A model generated the notes under the pieces. The model worked only from the letters and a program-made list of their open reading frames with translations, did not search any database and was not told the origin of the DNA. Of a stretch of DNA of 64,000 nucleotides, positions 48,483 to 59,121 are shown in pieces. The translations under genes were made by a program, and so were the position numbers. Source of the DNA: Tritrichomonas musculus (taxonomy: Eukaryota > Parabasalia > Tritrichomonadida > Tritrichomonadidae); the NCBI GenBank assembly GCA_039105265.1, contig JAPFFF010000014.1:2728001-2792000 (forward strand), written 5' to 3'. How positions within the stretch are numbered: position 1 is the stretch's first letter; every line of letters begins with the position of its first letter.

Positions 48483-49036
48483 TTTATATTTTAATATGAC
48501 AAAGAATGAACAATTAAGATATCAAAAATTGAATTATAGAAAAAAATAGTTATATAAAAAGTTAAAGTTCTAAATTGTTCATTTTAAAATACAACTCAAA
48601 AACATTACTTTATTAGTAACAAAGTGCTTTTTAATGAAATATTGTATTATACAAGTTATTTTACGAAATTATAAAAAATAGAGGGAAAAGAAAATGCAAA
48701 AATATAAAAGGTTTTATATATAATATTTTTTTTGCTTCTATAAAAGCTTATTTCGTTAATAGAATAAATATTTATTTCAGAATGAGCAAAATATAATAAA
48801 TAATTCAGATCAATTCTTGACGTTGCTTTGAGTATGGTGAATATTCTTGATTGTAAAAGTAATAAAGAAGGATTTTTTATAACTAAAATAATTTTAGTGT
48901 TGATTTAGCAGAAAAATTATTAAGTCTTGCTTTAGTTACTTGAATTTTCCTTTTTTTTGTTTAAAACCTGGATTTCTAGGACTATTTTATAAATCAAAAA
49001 GTTTAACTTTTTCTAAATTTCCCAATTTCCCCATTT

Positions 49037-49056
49037 CCCCATTCCCGGGAATGGGG
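49037..49056. repeat. Perfect 20-bp palindrome CCCCATTCCCGGGAATGGGG
   Basis: Self-complementary without a loop, in a context of repeated TTTCCCC on one side and, 60 bp on, GGGGAAATGGGG on the other, so a longer imperfect foldback is possible (about 49015-49125). Confidence 0.85.
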
Positions 49057-49340
49057 AAGTATTGAAATTTGTATGAAAAAGTTAAACTTTTTGACGTAGG
49101 AAATATTTGGGGAAATGGGGAAGTTCTGAAAAAGTTTATTTTTTTGAATTATAAAATGGTTTGAGAAAATGGGAATTTAAGAAAAAGTTGTGGTTTAATA
49201 TGAAAAAATTAAATAAAAACAAAAAAAATGCATTGAATATTTTCAATTATTTTTTTAAAAAAAGGAATAAATTTCAAAGATTAATTGGTCAAATATTTTT
49301 TTTTTATTTATTTCCTGTTTTTTATAATTCCATTCAATTT

Positions 49341-49411
49341 GATCTCTTCCCGGGAATATTTTTTGGAGTTTAGGACGGGAATTTCCCCTCTCAATTTTTC
49401 GGGAAGAGATC
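49341..49411. repeat. 71-bp inverted repeat with 12-bp perfect arms
   Basis: GATCTCTTCCCG at 49341-49352 is matched by its reverse complement at 49400-49411. The inner sequence includes CGGGAATATT and ACGGGAATTTCCCC. Confidence 0.75.
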
Positions 49412-49562
49412 TTTAGAAAACTCATATAAAAAGTTATCAAAATTTGCATAAATAGATTACTAATATATCTTATTAAAAAAAAGTAAATTATTAAAGCAAA
49501 ATCACTTAATAAGCATATTATTTTTTATATTAAACAGAATATATTTTAGCTTAGTTCCAAAT

Positions 49563-49862
49563 ATGCTGCAATGTGTTTTTTTGGCAAATTTGTGGGTTAT
49601 CTTTATATATATAGAAAATAAAAAAGAAAAGAAAAATAAGAAAGCTGTTCAGCAGCAACAACAAAAAAGAGTTTGGAAAAAGAGAAGAGACCCAATCAAA
49701 GCTGCTTTAGCAAAGAAAGCTGAAGCAGTTGCAATGGACCAAGCAAATAAAAGTCCTCTTCATGGCGGTATTCGATTTATAAAGCTAACTGAGGAAAGTG
49801 CAAAAACCGCAAAGGTTTCTACAAAGCAACTTATCAAAGATCCAAACATGAAAATCAAATGA
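49563..49862 (+). CDS. Small basic protein, unknown
   Basis: Up to 99 residues. From about residue 35 on it reads like real coding DNA: RVWKKRRDPIKAALAKKAEA, MDQANKSPLHGGIRFIKL, TEESAKTAKVSTKQLIKDPN. The first 19 codons (MLQCVFLANLWVIFIYIEN) are of different character, AT-rich and hydrophobic, and might be an intron or an untranslated leader, but I found no clear donor and no other upstream ATG. A short Gln run precedes the basic part. I do not recognise a family. It runs divergent from the MULE and convergent with the next gene. Confidence 0.5.
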   Translation: MLQCVFLANLWVIFIYIENKKEKKNKKAVQQQQQKRVWKKRRDPIKAALAKKAEAVAMDQANKSPLHGGIRFIKLTEESAKTAKVSTKQLIKDPNMKIK

Positions 49863-50019
49863 ATGAACCAATTCTTATGTATTATTGTATATAAATACTA
49901 AAATTATGATAATGTACATAATAAATAATTAAAAATTACCATATATACTAAACGCTTTTTTTTTTTTTAATAATAAAAATGTAATTTTTAAATAATACAA
50001 ACTAACAGAACATTGTAAT

Positions 50020-51378
50020 TTATAGACCATTAGGAATATCGCCATCTGATTTGAAAAGTCCGGCTTCGCGAATTACAACGCACCACAAGAATAGAGCTGG
50101 TAAAAACAATAAATTAGACCAATAAAATGTAAAAGATGCTGTTTTCATACCAAATCCAGCACTCAAAGTCATTGCATAGCCGATTAAAGCAGTTGGCATT
50201 GAATGAATAAATACCATTATTTGGCATACAATTTTATCTGCTTTGAGGACCCATGACCATAAAGCTGCAATCAATGGTATAAAGACAAATCGGAAAAACA
50301 TGTTAACTAAAACGGGTTGCCAAGGGCATTCATGGAAAGGATGTTCCCACATAAAAATACCAATCGCAAAAAGTCCAGCTCCCATAAATGCCTTTTCAAG
50401 ATATCCTGATGTTGAATCCAAAAATATAGGCATTGATACAGGAATTGCACTCCAAATAATACCAAGAATAATACATACGTTTGCCGGCGTAATTAATGCC
50501 CATAAGAATGCTTTCCACCAAGTAGTGGGAGGCTTCCTTTTTTTCTGATCATTTGCAGCACCATTATCATTATTATTACTTTTGCTATTTTTCTTTTTAT
50601 CTTTATTTTTTTTAGTTGCTTTTTTACTTGATTTCTTATTTTTCTTTTTCTTTTTTGATGGTACATTAGTAGGATTTCCATGATCATCTAATTTAATATT
50701 AATTTCTTCATCATCATCTTCCTCTTCTTCCTCTTCTTCCTCTTCTGCAAATTTTTCTTGGTCCTGCTTTTCTTTTTCATCATCTTTCAAATCTCCATTT
50801 GGATTACCATGCTTATCGACTTTGATATTATAAACAGAACCTGAACCGACTTCAATTCCATCTTCAAGTTCATCTTCTTCCTCTTCAACATATTTTTCTT
50901 CAGTTTCATGCTCTTCTTTTGGTATGGGATAAATCAAAAGAGTATGCAATGGTACCAAAATAAATGTTGTGACAATATTTGCGAAAACAGGCACATATAA
51001 ATAATCATCTCCATATAATGCACGAACAAATGGATAACCAGCAATAACTAAATTAGCATAGCAATTCGAAAATAAACTTTCTAAATATTTCTTTCGTCTA
51101 GCTGAAGGAGAATGGAAAAGTACTAAAACGAGAAGTATAATATGAAGCGAAGCTTGTATAAGACATTCTATAATAAAAGGCTTCCAATCATGATAATTTA
51201 ACTTTCTAAGCCCAATTCTTCGAAAAAACATTCCAGGGACGCAAATCAGATAATCAATTTTACGGATAATTGATGCGTCATCAATGCCAAACATCTTTAT
51301 ATAACTGCTAACAGCACCCAAACCCATAACTGTATATATTGCCATTACAACTTGAAAAATGCACAAATATGCATTCAT
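50020..51378 (-). CDS. Auxin-efflux-carrier family (PIN/PILS-like) membrane protein
   Basis: 452 residues. Five hydrophobic segments before and five after a long acidic/basic cytoplasmic loop (about 165-285, with EEEEEEEDDDEEINIK and a Lys-rich stretch). The second half reads WWKAFLWALITPANVCIILG and FMGAGLFAIGIFMWEHPFHE, as in the membrane-transport (Mem_trans) family that includes plant PINs and fungal/protist relatives. The first half, with NCYANLVIAGYPFVRALYG, carries a family-like N...GYP motif. In protists the substrate is unknown; auxin transport should not be assumed. Confidence 0.8.
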   Translation of the reverse strand: MNAYLCIFQVVMAIYTVMGLGAVSSYIKMFGIDDASIIRKIDYLICVPGMFFRRIGLRKLNYHDWKPFIIECLIQASLHIILLVLVLFHSPSARRKKYLESLFSNCYANLVIAGYPFVRALYGDDYLYVPVFANIVTTFILVPLHTLLIYPIPKEEHETEEKYVEEEEDELEDGIEVGSGSVYNIKVDKHGNPNGDLKDDEKEKQDQEKFAEEEEEEEEEDDDEEINIKLDDHGNPTNVPSKKKKKNKKSSKKATKKNKDKKKNSKSNNNDNGAANDQKKRKPPTTWWKAFLWALITPANVCIILGIIWSAIPVSMPIFLDSTSGYLEKAFMGAGLFAIGIFMWEHPFHECPWQPVLVNMFFRFVFIPLIAALWSWVLKADKIVCQIMVFIHSMPTALIGYAMTLSAGFGMKTASFTFYWSNLLFLPALFLWCVVIREAGLFKSDGDIPNGL

Positions 51379-51559
51379 TTATTCTAAAATAGTGAGAGTA
51401 ACCACTTAAAAAGATCTTCTAGAACTAAAAAATTGTAAAAAAAACGTTTTCAAAGTATATAAATATCTTATGAAATATTAAATATTTTATTTTTTTTTAA
51501 TAATATATATAATTTGTAATATAATTTGTACAAATTATGTAATAAAATAATATTGAAAA

Positions 51560-52332
51560 AATAAACTGGAACCAAAAACTCAGTACCACCAAAGATCTCA
51601 AAAAAGTGAAAATTCAAAAGAAATGAAGAGAAAATAAAATAAAATTGCCTCAAAAAGTGAAAATAATTGGTACTGAGATTTTGGTCGCTTCAAAAAGTTT
51701 ATTAAAATAAAAAAAATATATCTTAATTATCTTAATTATTAACACTGTAATTAATTTTCTTTCCTAAGTTTCCATTTAGTATATGTGTGTTGACATTTAA
51801 ATTATATATAAAAAAAAAGATCTTGAGGAGAATAACTTAAATATAGTATGGTATCTATAATAGTGTTAGTTGGAACTAGTTGTAAGGAAAAGCTTTCCTA
51901 TTTTTCTGTCGGATTACTAAATAAGGTAGGTAAGAAAATCAAGTAACAATGTAATTTCAAAGATATGCGATTTTATAAAAGCATGACCAAATTAGAAAAA
52001 CCTTGCAATTCATGGTATAATACATCGGATGTATATTTGGTGATATCGGTCTTGGGAGTCTAAATGCGATAATTGGCCTAATATGCTACGATTTTAAGAA
52101 AAAAAATAAAGACGGATTCAAAAGGCTTGGGACAAACTTTTTGAAAACGACAAGGTCAAATTTATAAATCTTTTAGGTCAATTTGTCCCAAGCTGAATGA
52201 ATTTTTTTCTGAGAAACATTGAAAAAAATTGAATGTTGTCCCAAGCATTTTGAATCCGACTTTATTATTAAACATATATAAAACTTTTTGATAACTTATT
52301 TGGTGGTACTGACTTTTTGGTTCCAGTTTATT
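51560..52332. mobile_element. 773-bp inverted-repeat element (MITE-like), with an internal foldback and a nested element
   Basis: AATAAACTGGAACCAAAAA and about 15 further bases at the left are matched in reverse complement ending at 52332 with one mismatch over 34 bp. A further inverted copy of the end at 51670-51706 makes the first 147 bp a foldback of its own. A second palindromic element (52105-52266) sits inside. No coding capacity and no clear target duplication. Confidence 0.65.
52105..52266. mobile_element. 162-bp palindromic element nested in the previous one
   Basis: AATAAAGACGGATTCAAAAG plus GCTTGGGACAA at the left is matched in reverse complement at the right end with two mismatches (31 bp). 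The TTGTCCCAAGC motif occurs once more inside, near 52180. Confidence 0.6.
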
Positions 52333-53766
52333 ATTTGAATAGTTGCATGTCTCTGAAAAAGTTTAAATTGACTAGGTTTGTTTTTGACACTTATTTTACA
52401 ATTTAAATAAACATTATGACATGTTATATGAAATGGATGAAAATAATCGTTTTTTATTTAACATGTCATTTTATTCTTTGAGAATGTCAAAAAAAATTGC
52501 GGTTACTAAACGTACTGGATTTGTACCTTAAAAAAAAAAAAAAAAATTGAATAGTTTATTTATAAAAATACATTTTATCAAAAACATACATATTTTTGCC
52601 CTTAACATATCAAATTTCACAAAACTCTATTTTTGATATTGTTATTATATATATATATAAATATATGTTAATATCAATCATTTTCTTGGAATTCCACCAG
52701 TTCTCGCACCTCTTAAAAAAAAAAAAAATACTAAAAAAAGGTACCCAAACTCTAATTTTTCGGACAATAACTTTTATATATTATTAAATTATTTTATAAA
52801 AACTCATATTTATATATATTTATAAATATTAAAAATTTATCTAATAATTTCCAGTATAAAAAGAAATTTAATTTTGTCTAATTTTGATTAGTTTACAAAT
52901 TTTTAAAAATTGAAAAAGTTTTGAAATGAATGTTTTATAAATTTGAATAAAAAATCTTTTTGATTAACATTTTTTAAATAAATATATACACTTAAATGTT
53001 TGCATATATATATATATTGTTATTAATAGTTTTTTTGATTATTTTTTGAGAATCTAAAAAAATTATCATTTTAATTATTGCATTTTATAATTTCATTGTT
53101 ATTATATATATTAATATACATTTTAAAATTATTAAATATCTTATATTGTGAAACTTAATTTATAAAAATAAGATAAATATATTTTATTATTTGAATGCAT
53201 TCTGAATTTATAAAATTAATATTGTGTTGATATCTTAAGAAATAAATAAATATTATATTAAACAATATAATATATATGATTTATTAATATGGAATATATG
53301 GTAAAACTCAATGAATATCTAAAATGCCTATTTAGATTAAATATATCGAGAATTTTTCAACAAATTAAAAAAAACTTTTGTAACTGAATTTTAATGATTT
53401 TTCATTATTTCATATCCTAACAAATATCATATAAATCATTAGATATCTCATTTTATATATTATATTACAATATATAAAATGAATTATATATTTAATTTAA
53501 TATAAATAAAATGTAATTTAAAAATATTATTATTTAAATTATTTCATAAATTGAAAGAAAAACTATAATAAAATTTTCACTTCTCAATTATAATTTTTGT
53601 TTAATTTTCCATATTTTTCTCAAAAAAATTGGATTACAAATAAATATATTATTATTTTAAATCTTTAGGGAATTTTGATCGTGATTTCAATGCATTCAAA
53701 ATTGAATTCTCTTAGATTGACGACTTCACCTTTTTTAAAAAAATTGAATTCGCTTAGATTGACGAC
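52333..53766. other. Gene-free AT-rich region, 1.4 kb
   Basis: Extremely AT-rich; I see no gene or RNA. Near 53705-53766 lies a partly preserved tandem repeat (TTGAATTCTCTTAGATTGAC and TTGAATTCGCTTAGATTGAC, 41 bp apart) that was interrupted by the element at 53767. Confidence 0.5.
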
Positions 53767-54138
53767 ATGTGTGTGGAAACTTCCTTGTTTTAAAATATGG
53801 TCAAATTATTGATGTTCTATTAGATATTATTATTTTTATTATACATATATAATATCATTTAATCATTTTATTTATAAATATTCTTACGTTAGATAATGAT
53901 ATATTTAAAATAATACGAAAAAATAATTGAATAGAAATTTATAATTTTTCATAGAATTTTTTGATTTTTTGAAAATAAAAACATAATTAAAATTAAATAT
54001 TTCCTATGTTGACATTTATTATATTTATATATTTACTGATTTAATATTTGTATTTACTTTTATTGATTTATATTGATATTTATTTTATATAATTATTTTT
54101 TTTTATAAGTGATATTGATAATAAATTAATTAATTATG

Positions 54139-55244
54139 TAAACTAGTCAAACAATTTATTTTTTCTATGCTCAATTGAAATTGAAAGAGTTAAGTGAAAC
54201 TCTTTTGAGAGAAATAAAAAATGTAAAATATAGAAAATATTTTATAATTATTCATTAATACCCATGTCTTTTACTATGAATTATAATTTTATATTATTTA
54301 TATATAATAATTATTTTTATTATATATTATAGTAATAATAATAATAATATATAATTAATTATTCGATGCGGTAAATCTTATTTAATAAATTCTTAGCATA
54401 AATTAATAACTCATATCACTAAGTTCAGAAAAAATAAAATCATTAAAAATGGTTATTATTAAAGAAATTGCTATATATTTTATATATTATATACTAATAT
54501 ATATATTTGAAATATATATTAAAAATATTATTACTTAGATATTCTCATAAAATAAAAAGATATTTTTATTTAAAACTAAAAGTTCAGAAAATATTCATAT
54601 CACTTAGAGCTAATTATTTTAATAATAAGAAAAAAGCATAAAAAATATGCAAATATGATATTTCAATATTAAATAATTTATATTTATTTGGATATAATGC
54701 TATACAAAAAATTTAAAGTTTTAAAATAAAATGATTATGAATATATTTAAAAGATATTTTATAGTTCTTTTTCTGAACTTAGTGATATGAGTTTTTTCTG
54801 AACTTTTAGTTTCAAATATTAATATCTTGTTTTAGATATATATATATTCATCCATAATTTGCTATATTTAATATATTGTAGAGTATAAAATATATATGAT
54901 TATAATTAGTTTACGATAAAATAAAACAAAAAAAATATTTATGATTTTATCCTATAGATTGATGTGATATGAATCATCTCACTTTATTCAGAATTTATAA
55001 AATCGGATTTATTTCATATAATAATATATCAAATACTTAATACTAATCATTATATATATATATAAAGAATAATAAAGATTATAAGATGGTAATATTATAT
55101 AATTAATTATAATCATGCTGGATATATATATAAATATTATTTTAATTTTCTATATTTTACATTTTTTATTTATTTCAAAAAAATATCACTTAACTCTTTC
55201 AATTTCAATTGAGCATAGAAAAAATAAAATATTTGACTAGTTTA
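54139..55244. mobile_element. 1.1-kb element with about 105-bp inverted repeats, nested
   Basis: TAAACTAGTCAAA at 54139, then TTTTTTCTATGCTCAATTGA and AATTGAAAGAGTTAAGTGA, are mirrored at 55138-55244; after a divergent dozen bases the arms match again (AATAAAAAATGTAAAATATA). No coding capacity. It lies wholly inside the 2.0-kb element. Confidence 0.65.
54408..54793. mobile_element. 386-bp palindromic element, innermost of the nest
   Basis: AACTCATATCACTAAGTTCA plus GAA at 54408-54430 is matched perfectly in reverse complement at 54771-54793 (23 bp). A second related pair, AAACTAAAAGTTCAGAAAA at 54573 and its complement ending at 54812, overlaps the right end, so the order of events here is complex. 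Confidence 0.6.
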
Positions 55245-55774
55245 TTATAAAAAATAATTCATAAACAATTGAATATTTTTTTATTTATAATAAATTAAAT
55301 AAAACTCAAAATGATATGATATATCATCCGATAAATTGGCAAGAAATAACTGGAATATATCATATATACAAAATAAATATATAATTAATAAATTTAATAA
55401 AAGTTTTAATTGTTAAAATTTTAGATAAATATTGAGATAATAATGATTTTTTATCTCTTGTAATATTTTATTTTTTCTCGATAAATCACAATAATATTCT
55501 AATAATAATGGAAAATATAATAATAGCTATCCAATAAAAAAATGAATATATTTATATATAACAAAAAAATTTATAATTGAGAAATATTTGATGAAATATA
55601 TCCAAAAAATTAATATGCAATTGGCCCAAAAAAAGTATCCACAATGATATAATATAATTAATAATCCTAGAATATATAACTTATATCCGCAAATATAATC
55701 AAGATAAGCTTAAAACCAATAAAATACAAATTTTAAAATAACGTATTTTTTAGTTTCCACACACATTTGACGAC

Positions 55775-56508
55775 TTCACCTCTTCAGAAAAAAAAATTAA
55801 CCTTTTTTTCTCCTTAAACCGTCAAAAAAATTAATATTTTAGATTTATCTCAATAAATCCTAGATAGATCTTCCAATTAACGAGATATATCATGTAAAAT
55901 AAAATATATAAAACGATAAAATCATTACAGGAAAATGTATCGAAGGGATTAGAAATTATTTGGAAAATATTGAAATATCGATTTTTGATTTTTCGTATCT
56001 CCACATATTCTTAATTAATTAAATAAATTTTTATTTTATAAACAAACAAATATAAAAATATAGAAAAATATAAGTTCAAAAATAAAAAAATAATATTTTA
56101 ATCACCACTTTTCTAGGGTTTTTAAATTTTTCAAAAAGTAAAGATTAAAAATTCTAATTTCTTATGTAATGAACCAAACAGGTTGTAAATAGTATCAAAC
56201 AATTATACATATGATAAGGATTTAAAATATGCTATTAAAATATTAGTAAGTCTTAAAATCACCAACTTTTTGCTTTCAACAAATTGAAAGAAAAGAGTTT
56301 CTATACCTTTTACTAAAAATAATATTTAAGAACTTACAGACTATTTAAGGAACGTTATAAATATAAAAAATTTATAACGATCATATAAAGTATTCAAATT
56401 ATATTCAATTAGTGGTCTGAGTTTTTACTTTCAGTTTATATTTGGTTCTTAAATCAACCATATATTACCTCAAAAAGATTATTTAAAATTTTTGGTAACT
56501 GAAATAAA
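55775..56508. other. AT-rich intergenic region before the TKL kinase
   Basis: About 730 bp between the nested elements and the kinase start; no gene or repeat recognised. No good initiator match is visible just before the ATG. Confidence 0.5.
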
Positions 56509-57456
56509 ATGTCGAACGAATTTTACAAGATTGCATCAGATCTTGGTGGCGGAAAAATTTTAGATATTAAATATTTTCATCTTGATAAAAAACTCGGATC
56601 AGGAGGGTTCGGTGAAGTTTGGAAGGCAACACATATTAAAACTGGACTTGTGGTTGCCATCAAAAAACTATTAATTTCTGATGAACTTGATGAAGACAGC
56701 CTTGAAGCATATGATCGAGAAATTGATATATTAGGAAAGTGTAGGTATCCTTTTCTTTTACACCTTGTTGGTTATACAACTTCGCCACCTTTTTGTATTG
56801 TTGTTCCATATATTCCGCATGGATCATTATATGATTATGTTCACCATGGATCAAAGAAAATGAAGCTACCTCCAACTAATATGACAATAATTGCGATGGG
56901 AATAGCATATGCAATGATGAGACTTCATCAAATGAAGATAGTTCATAGAGATCTGAAATCTCCAAATGTTCTTCTTGATAATGCATATTTGCCTTATGTT
57001 TGCGATTTTGGAATATCTAAAGTTATAAGTGATAATAATGATGATCAATTAACTCGTGATTGCGGAACAACAAATTGGATGGCACCTGAACAAATGACAT
57101 CTCACAAGTATGACAATAAAGTTGATGTTTATTCATATGCAATGGTATTGTATGAAATGATTACAGGCTATTATCCCTTTGAAGGATGCACTTTACTTGA
57201 AATAACCATGAAGCTTAAAAATAAAAAGAGGCCTAAGCTCCCTGATGACGGAAAAAACGAATCAATTAAAAACCTTATTGTTCAATGCTGGGATCAAAAT
57301 CCAAAGAAAAGACCTCCATTTAAAGATATATTTAAAATGTTTGTTAATCAAAAAGTTATGTTTGACGAAACAAATCCAAAAGGAATTCGATCAATGATAT
57401 CTCTTATTCATTCGCAAGAGGAGTACTTAGAAAGCCTTTTAAAGGGCGGATCTTAA
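56509..57456 (+). CDS. Protein kinase of the TKL type
   Basis: 315 residues, a kinase domain with short ends. Motifs: glycine loop GSGGFGEVWKA, Lys in VAIKKLL, HRDLKSPNVLLD (the KSPN version typical of TKL/MLK kinases), DFGISK, and GTTNWMAPEQM. W and R of the C-lobe are in CWDQNPKKRPPFKDI. All catalytic residues are present, so it should be active. TKL-type kinases are numerous in trichomonads. The first 25 residues and the last 35 have no known domain. Target unknown. Confidence 0.9.
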   Translation: MSNEFYKIASDLGGGKILDIKYFHLDKKLGSGGFGEVWKATHIKTGLVVAIKKLLISDELDEDSLEAYDREIDILGKCRYPFLLHLVGYTTSPPFCIVVPYIPHGSLYDYVHHGSKKMKLPPTNMTIIAMGIAYAMMRLHQMKIVHRDLKSPNVLLDNAYLPYVCDFGISKVISDNNDDQLTRDCGTTNWMAPEQMTSHKYDNKVDVYSYAMVLYEMITGYYPFEGCTLLEITMKLKNKKRPKLPDDGKNESIKNLIVQCWDQNPKKRPPFKDIFKMFVNQKVMFDETNPKGIRSMISLIHSQEEYLESLLKGGS

Positions 57457-57604
57457 AATATTTTTATTTTAAATACTTTTCAAGCATCCGTATTTTTTTG
57501 TAAAAATTGCAAAATTAAAATCATTTTAAATTAATATTGTCTATAATAACGTCTGAAAAATAGTGATTAAGTTCACAAAAACGATCTTGTTATGTATTAT
57601 GTAT

Positions 57605-58177
57605 TTACAAATGAGATTTTTTCATTAACCTATATCGCGCAAACCGAAGTTCAACTTCTCGCTGGAAACCTCCATTTAAAGATTGATCATCTACAATATG
57701 AGGAAGAGTTGCGGCCATTAATTCAAACTTAAAAGATAAATCATCAGCAGCCTTATATACAGGATGCATTGGAGGGTTGTATAGTTTTGCATTTGACCAT
57801 ATTAAAAGCATATCATTTATAAACTCTTCTGGCGTTTGGTATTGTAAATGATCTATTTTTTGTTGAACATTATATATTGACATAGGCTGCGCAATTATTC
57901 TGTAATAATCAGGAGCATTTTCTTTCTCTGGATCAACAGGTTGAAAAAAGAAATATGAATTTTCAAATTTCATTATCTGATCTAAGATTTTTTGGCACTG
58001 ATTATAAAAAAAATGCTTTTGATTTTCAGTAAAAACATTTGTTATATTTGGCTTTATCAAAGATACTTCTTTAATTTGATGTTCAGCTTGAGTATTAATA
58101 GAATTAATCTGATACGAATTTTCTTCCTCTTCTTCACTCTTATCTTCTTCATATTGATAATCTGCAGAAAGGCTCAT
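57605..58177 (-). CDS. Bromodomain protein
   Basis: 190 residues with one bromodomain at about 65-165: FFNQCQKILDQIMKFENSYF, FFQPVDPEKENAPDYYRIIA, QPMSIYNVQQKI, and FINDMLLIWSNAKLYNPPMH. The Asn of NP (KLYNPP) that contacts acetyl-lysine, the Tyr of PDYY and the QPM motif are conserved, so acetyl-lysine binding is likely. The N-terminal 50 are acidic. No other domain is present, so it is a small stand-alone reader, perhaps a subunit of a chromatin complex. It runs convergent with the TKL kinase. Confidence 0.9.
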   Translation of the reverse strand: MSLSADYQYEEDKSEEEEENSYQINSINTQAEHQIKEVSLIKPNITNVFTENQKHFFYNQCQKILDQIMKFENSYFFFQPVDPEKENAPDYYRIIAQPMSIYNVQQKIDHLQYQTPEEFINDMLLIWSNAKLYNPPMHPVYKAADDLSFKFELMAATLPHIVDDQSLNGGFQREVELRFARYRLMKKSHL

Positions 58178-58624
58178 GAAAAAGAGTAAAATTATTTCTT
58201 ATAAGAAATCAAGTTTTATAAGTATATTTGGCCAGATGTAATCAAAAACTACTTCATAAAAAACACAATAAATATAACAAGATGGTAATCATTGCGTAGT
58301 TTTCACCTAAGTTAGAATAAAATTAAGCGATTGTGAATGATCTTTCGGTGAAAAGAAAATTTATAAAAAACTTTACTCACATCTCAAAACTTATTTTTAT
58401 TAATTTGAAATATTTTAAAGTATTATAATATTCAAACAAAGTATTTTATATAATACATCATAATAATAATATCATGTTTGATAATATTCAGATAAATGGC
58501 ATCTAAGATCTAAAATGAATAAAAACCGTGTAAAAATTGGCAAATTGAGAGTTAAGATGAATTACATTTTTGTTTCAAAGTTCTTTATATTCTAATAAAT
58601 TGAAACGAAATAAAATATTATCAT
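58178..58624. other. Intergenic region, about 0.45 kb
   Basis: Between the start of the bromodomain gene and the stop of the ubiquitin-like gene, both minus strand. AT-rich with nothing recognisable. Confidence 0.5.
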
Positions 58625-59110
58625 TCAATATCTTTTTGGTAATAAATTTGCTGTCTCTGTTAGCTTCTCAGTTATTTGGTCACAAAAAGATGCAAAAAAT
58701 TCAAATTGTTTGTTTGCTTGATCAATATCACTTCCGTTTAGTGTTTCCTGTAGTATAGATGCTTGAAGATTAATTTCTGACAAAAGTTTAGATGCTTCAA
58801 TTAGAGTACGGTCGGCAACTTCAGGATCAAAATTAGGAGCATCAAATTCGATTCGAAGCATATCACCATCGTTGATATTATTTTCATAAAATGACGAGTC
58901 AGGATCTAAAAGATGGTCATTAAAAAAAAGAAAAATAGTGTTCTCAGGGATATTGTATTTTTCACAAAGAAATTCTATAAAAGATGAAATTGGAGAGTCA
59001 AGGTCAACAACAAATTTTGAAGGAGGATCACAAGATAAATCATCATAAGGTTCTATTAATATAGAAATTTCCGTCTTTGAGAGAGTTGTATAATTTAAAC
59101 AATTGTTCAT
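58625..59110 (-). CDS. Ubiquitin-like domain protein, unknown function
   Basis: 161 residues. Residues about 14-88 look like a divergent ubiquitin fold: EISILIEPYDDL (first strand), SKFVVDLDSPISSFIEFLCE (strand and helix), FLFFNDHLLDPDSSFYENNI and NDGDMLRIEFD (as in ubiquitin's FxGkxLxD ... tL.dy.I..gs.l). No C-terminal Gly-Gly is present, so it is not conjugated. Residues 95-161 are helical. It resembles the Rad60-SLD/ubiquitin-related group in shape only. An initiator-like TCATAAAT is 17 nt upstream. Confidence 0.6.
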   Translation of the reverse strand: MNNCLNYTTLSKTEISILIEPYDDLSCDPPSKFVVDLDSPISSFIEFLCEKYNIPENTIFLFFNDHLLDPDSSFYENNINDGDMLRIEFDAPNFDPEVADRTLIEASKLLSEINLQASILQETLNGSDIDQANKQFEFFASFCDQITEKLTETANLLPKRY

Positions 59111-59121
59111 ATTTCAAAAGA

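Larger units (their letters stand above)
48491..49562. other. Gene-free region after the MULE, with palindromes
   Basis: No convincing gene; frames at 49161-49373 (plus) and 49255-49449 (minus) oppose each other in AT-rich sequence. Two notable inverted repeats lie here: the palindrome at 49037-49056 and the pair at 49341-49411, both with CCCGGGAA cores in runs of C and G. Confidence 0.5.
53767..55766. mobile_element. 2.0-kb element with 15-bp inverted ends and 8-bp target duplication
   Basis: ATGTGTGTGGAAACT at 53767-53781 is exactly matched in reverse complement at 55752-55766. TTGACGAC directly flanks both ends (53759-53766 and 55767-55774). The flanks rejoin to TTGACGACTTCACC, which also stands intact at 53718, so the element sits inside the second copy of a tandem repeat; this supports the duplication as real. 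The interior has no open frame of note and holds two further inverted-repeat elements. Eight-base duplications fit hAT, P or Mutator types; the superfamily is not settled. Confidence 0.72.

Noticed and set aside
49563-49625. Signal peptide on the small basic protein
   Set aside because: The hydrophobic first 19 codons are AT-biased and abut a Lys-rich region; could be an untranslated leader or intron rather than a targeting signal.
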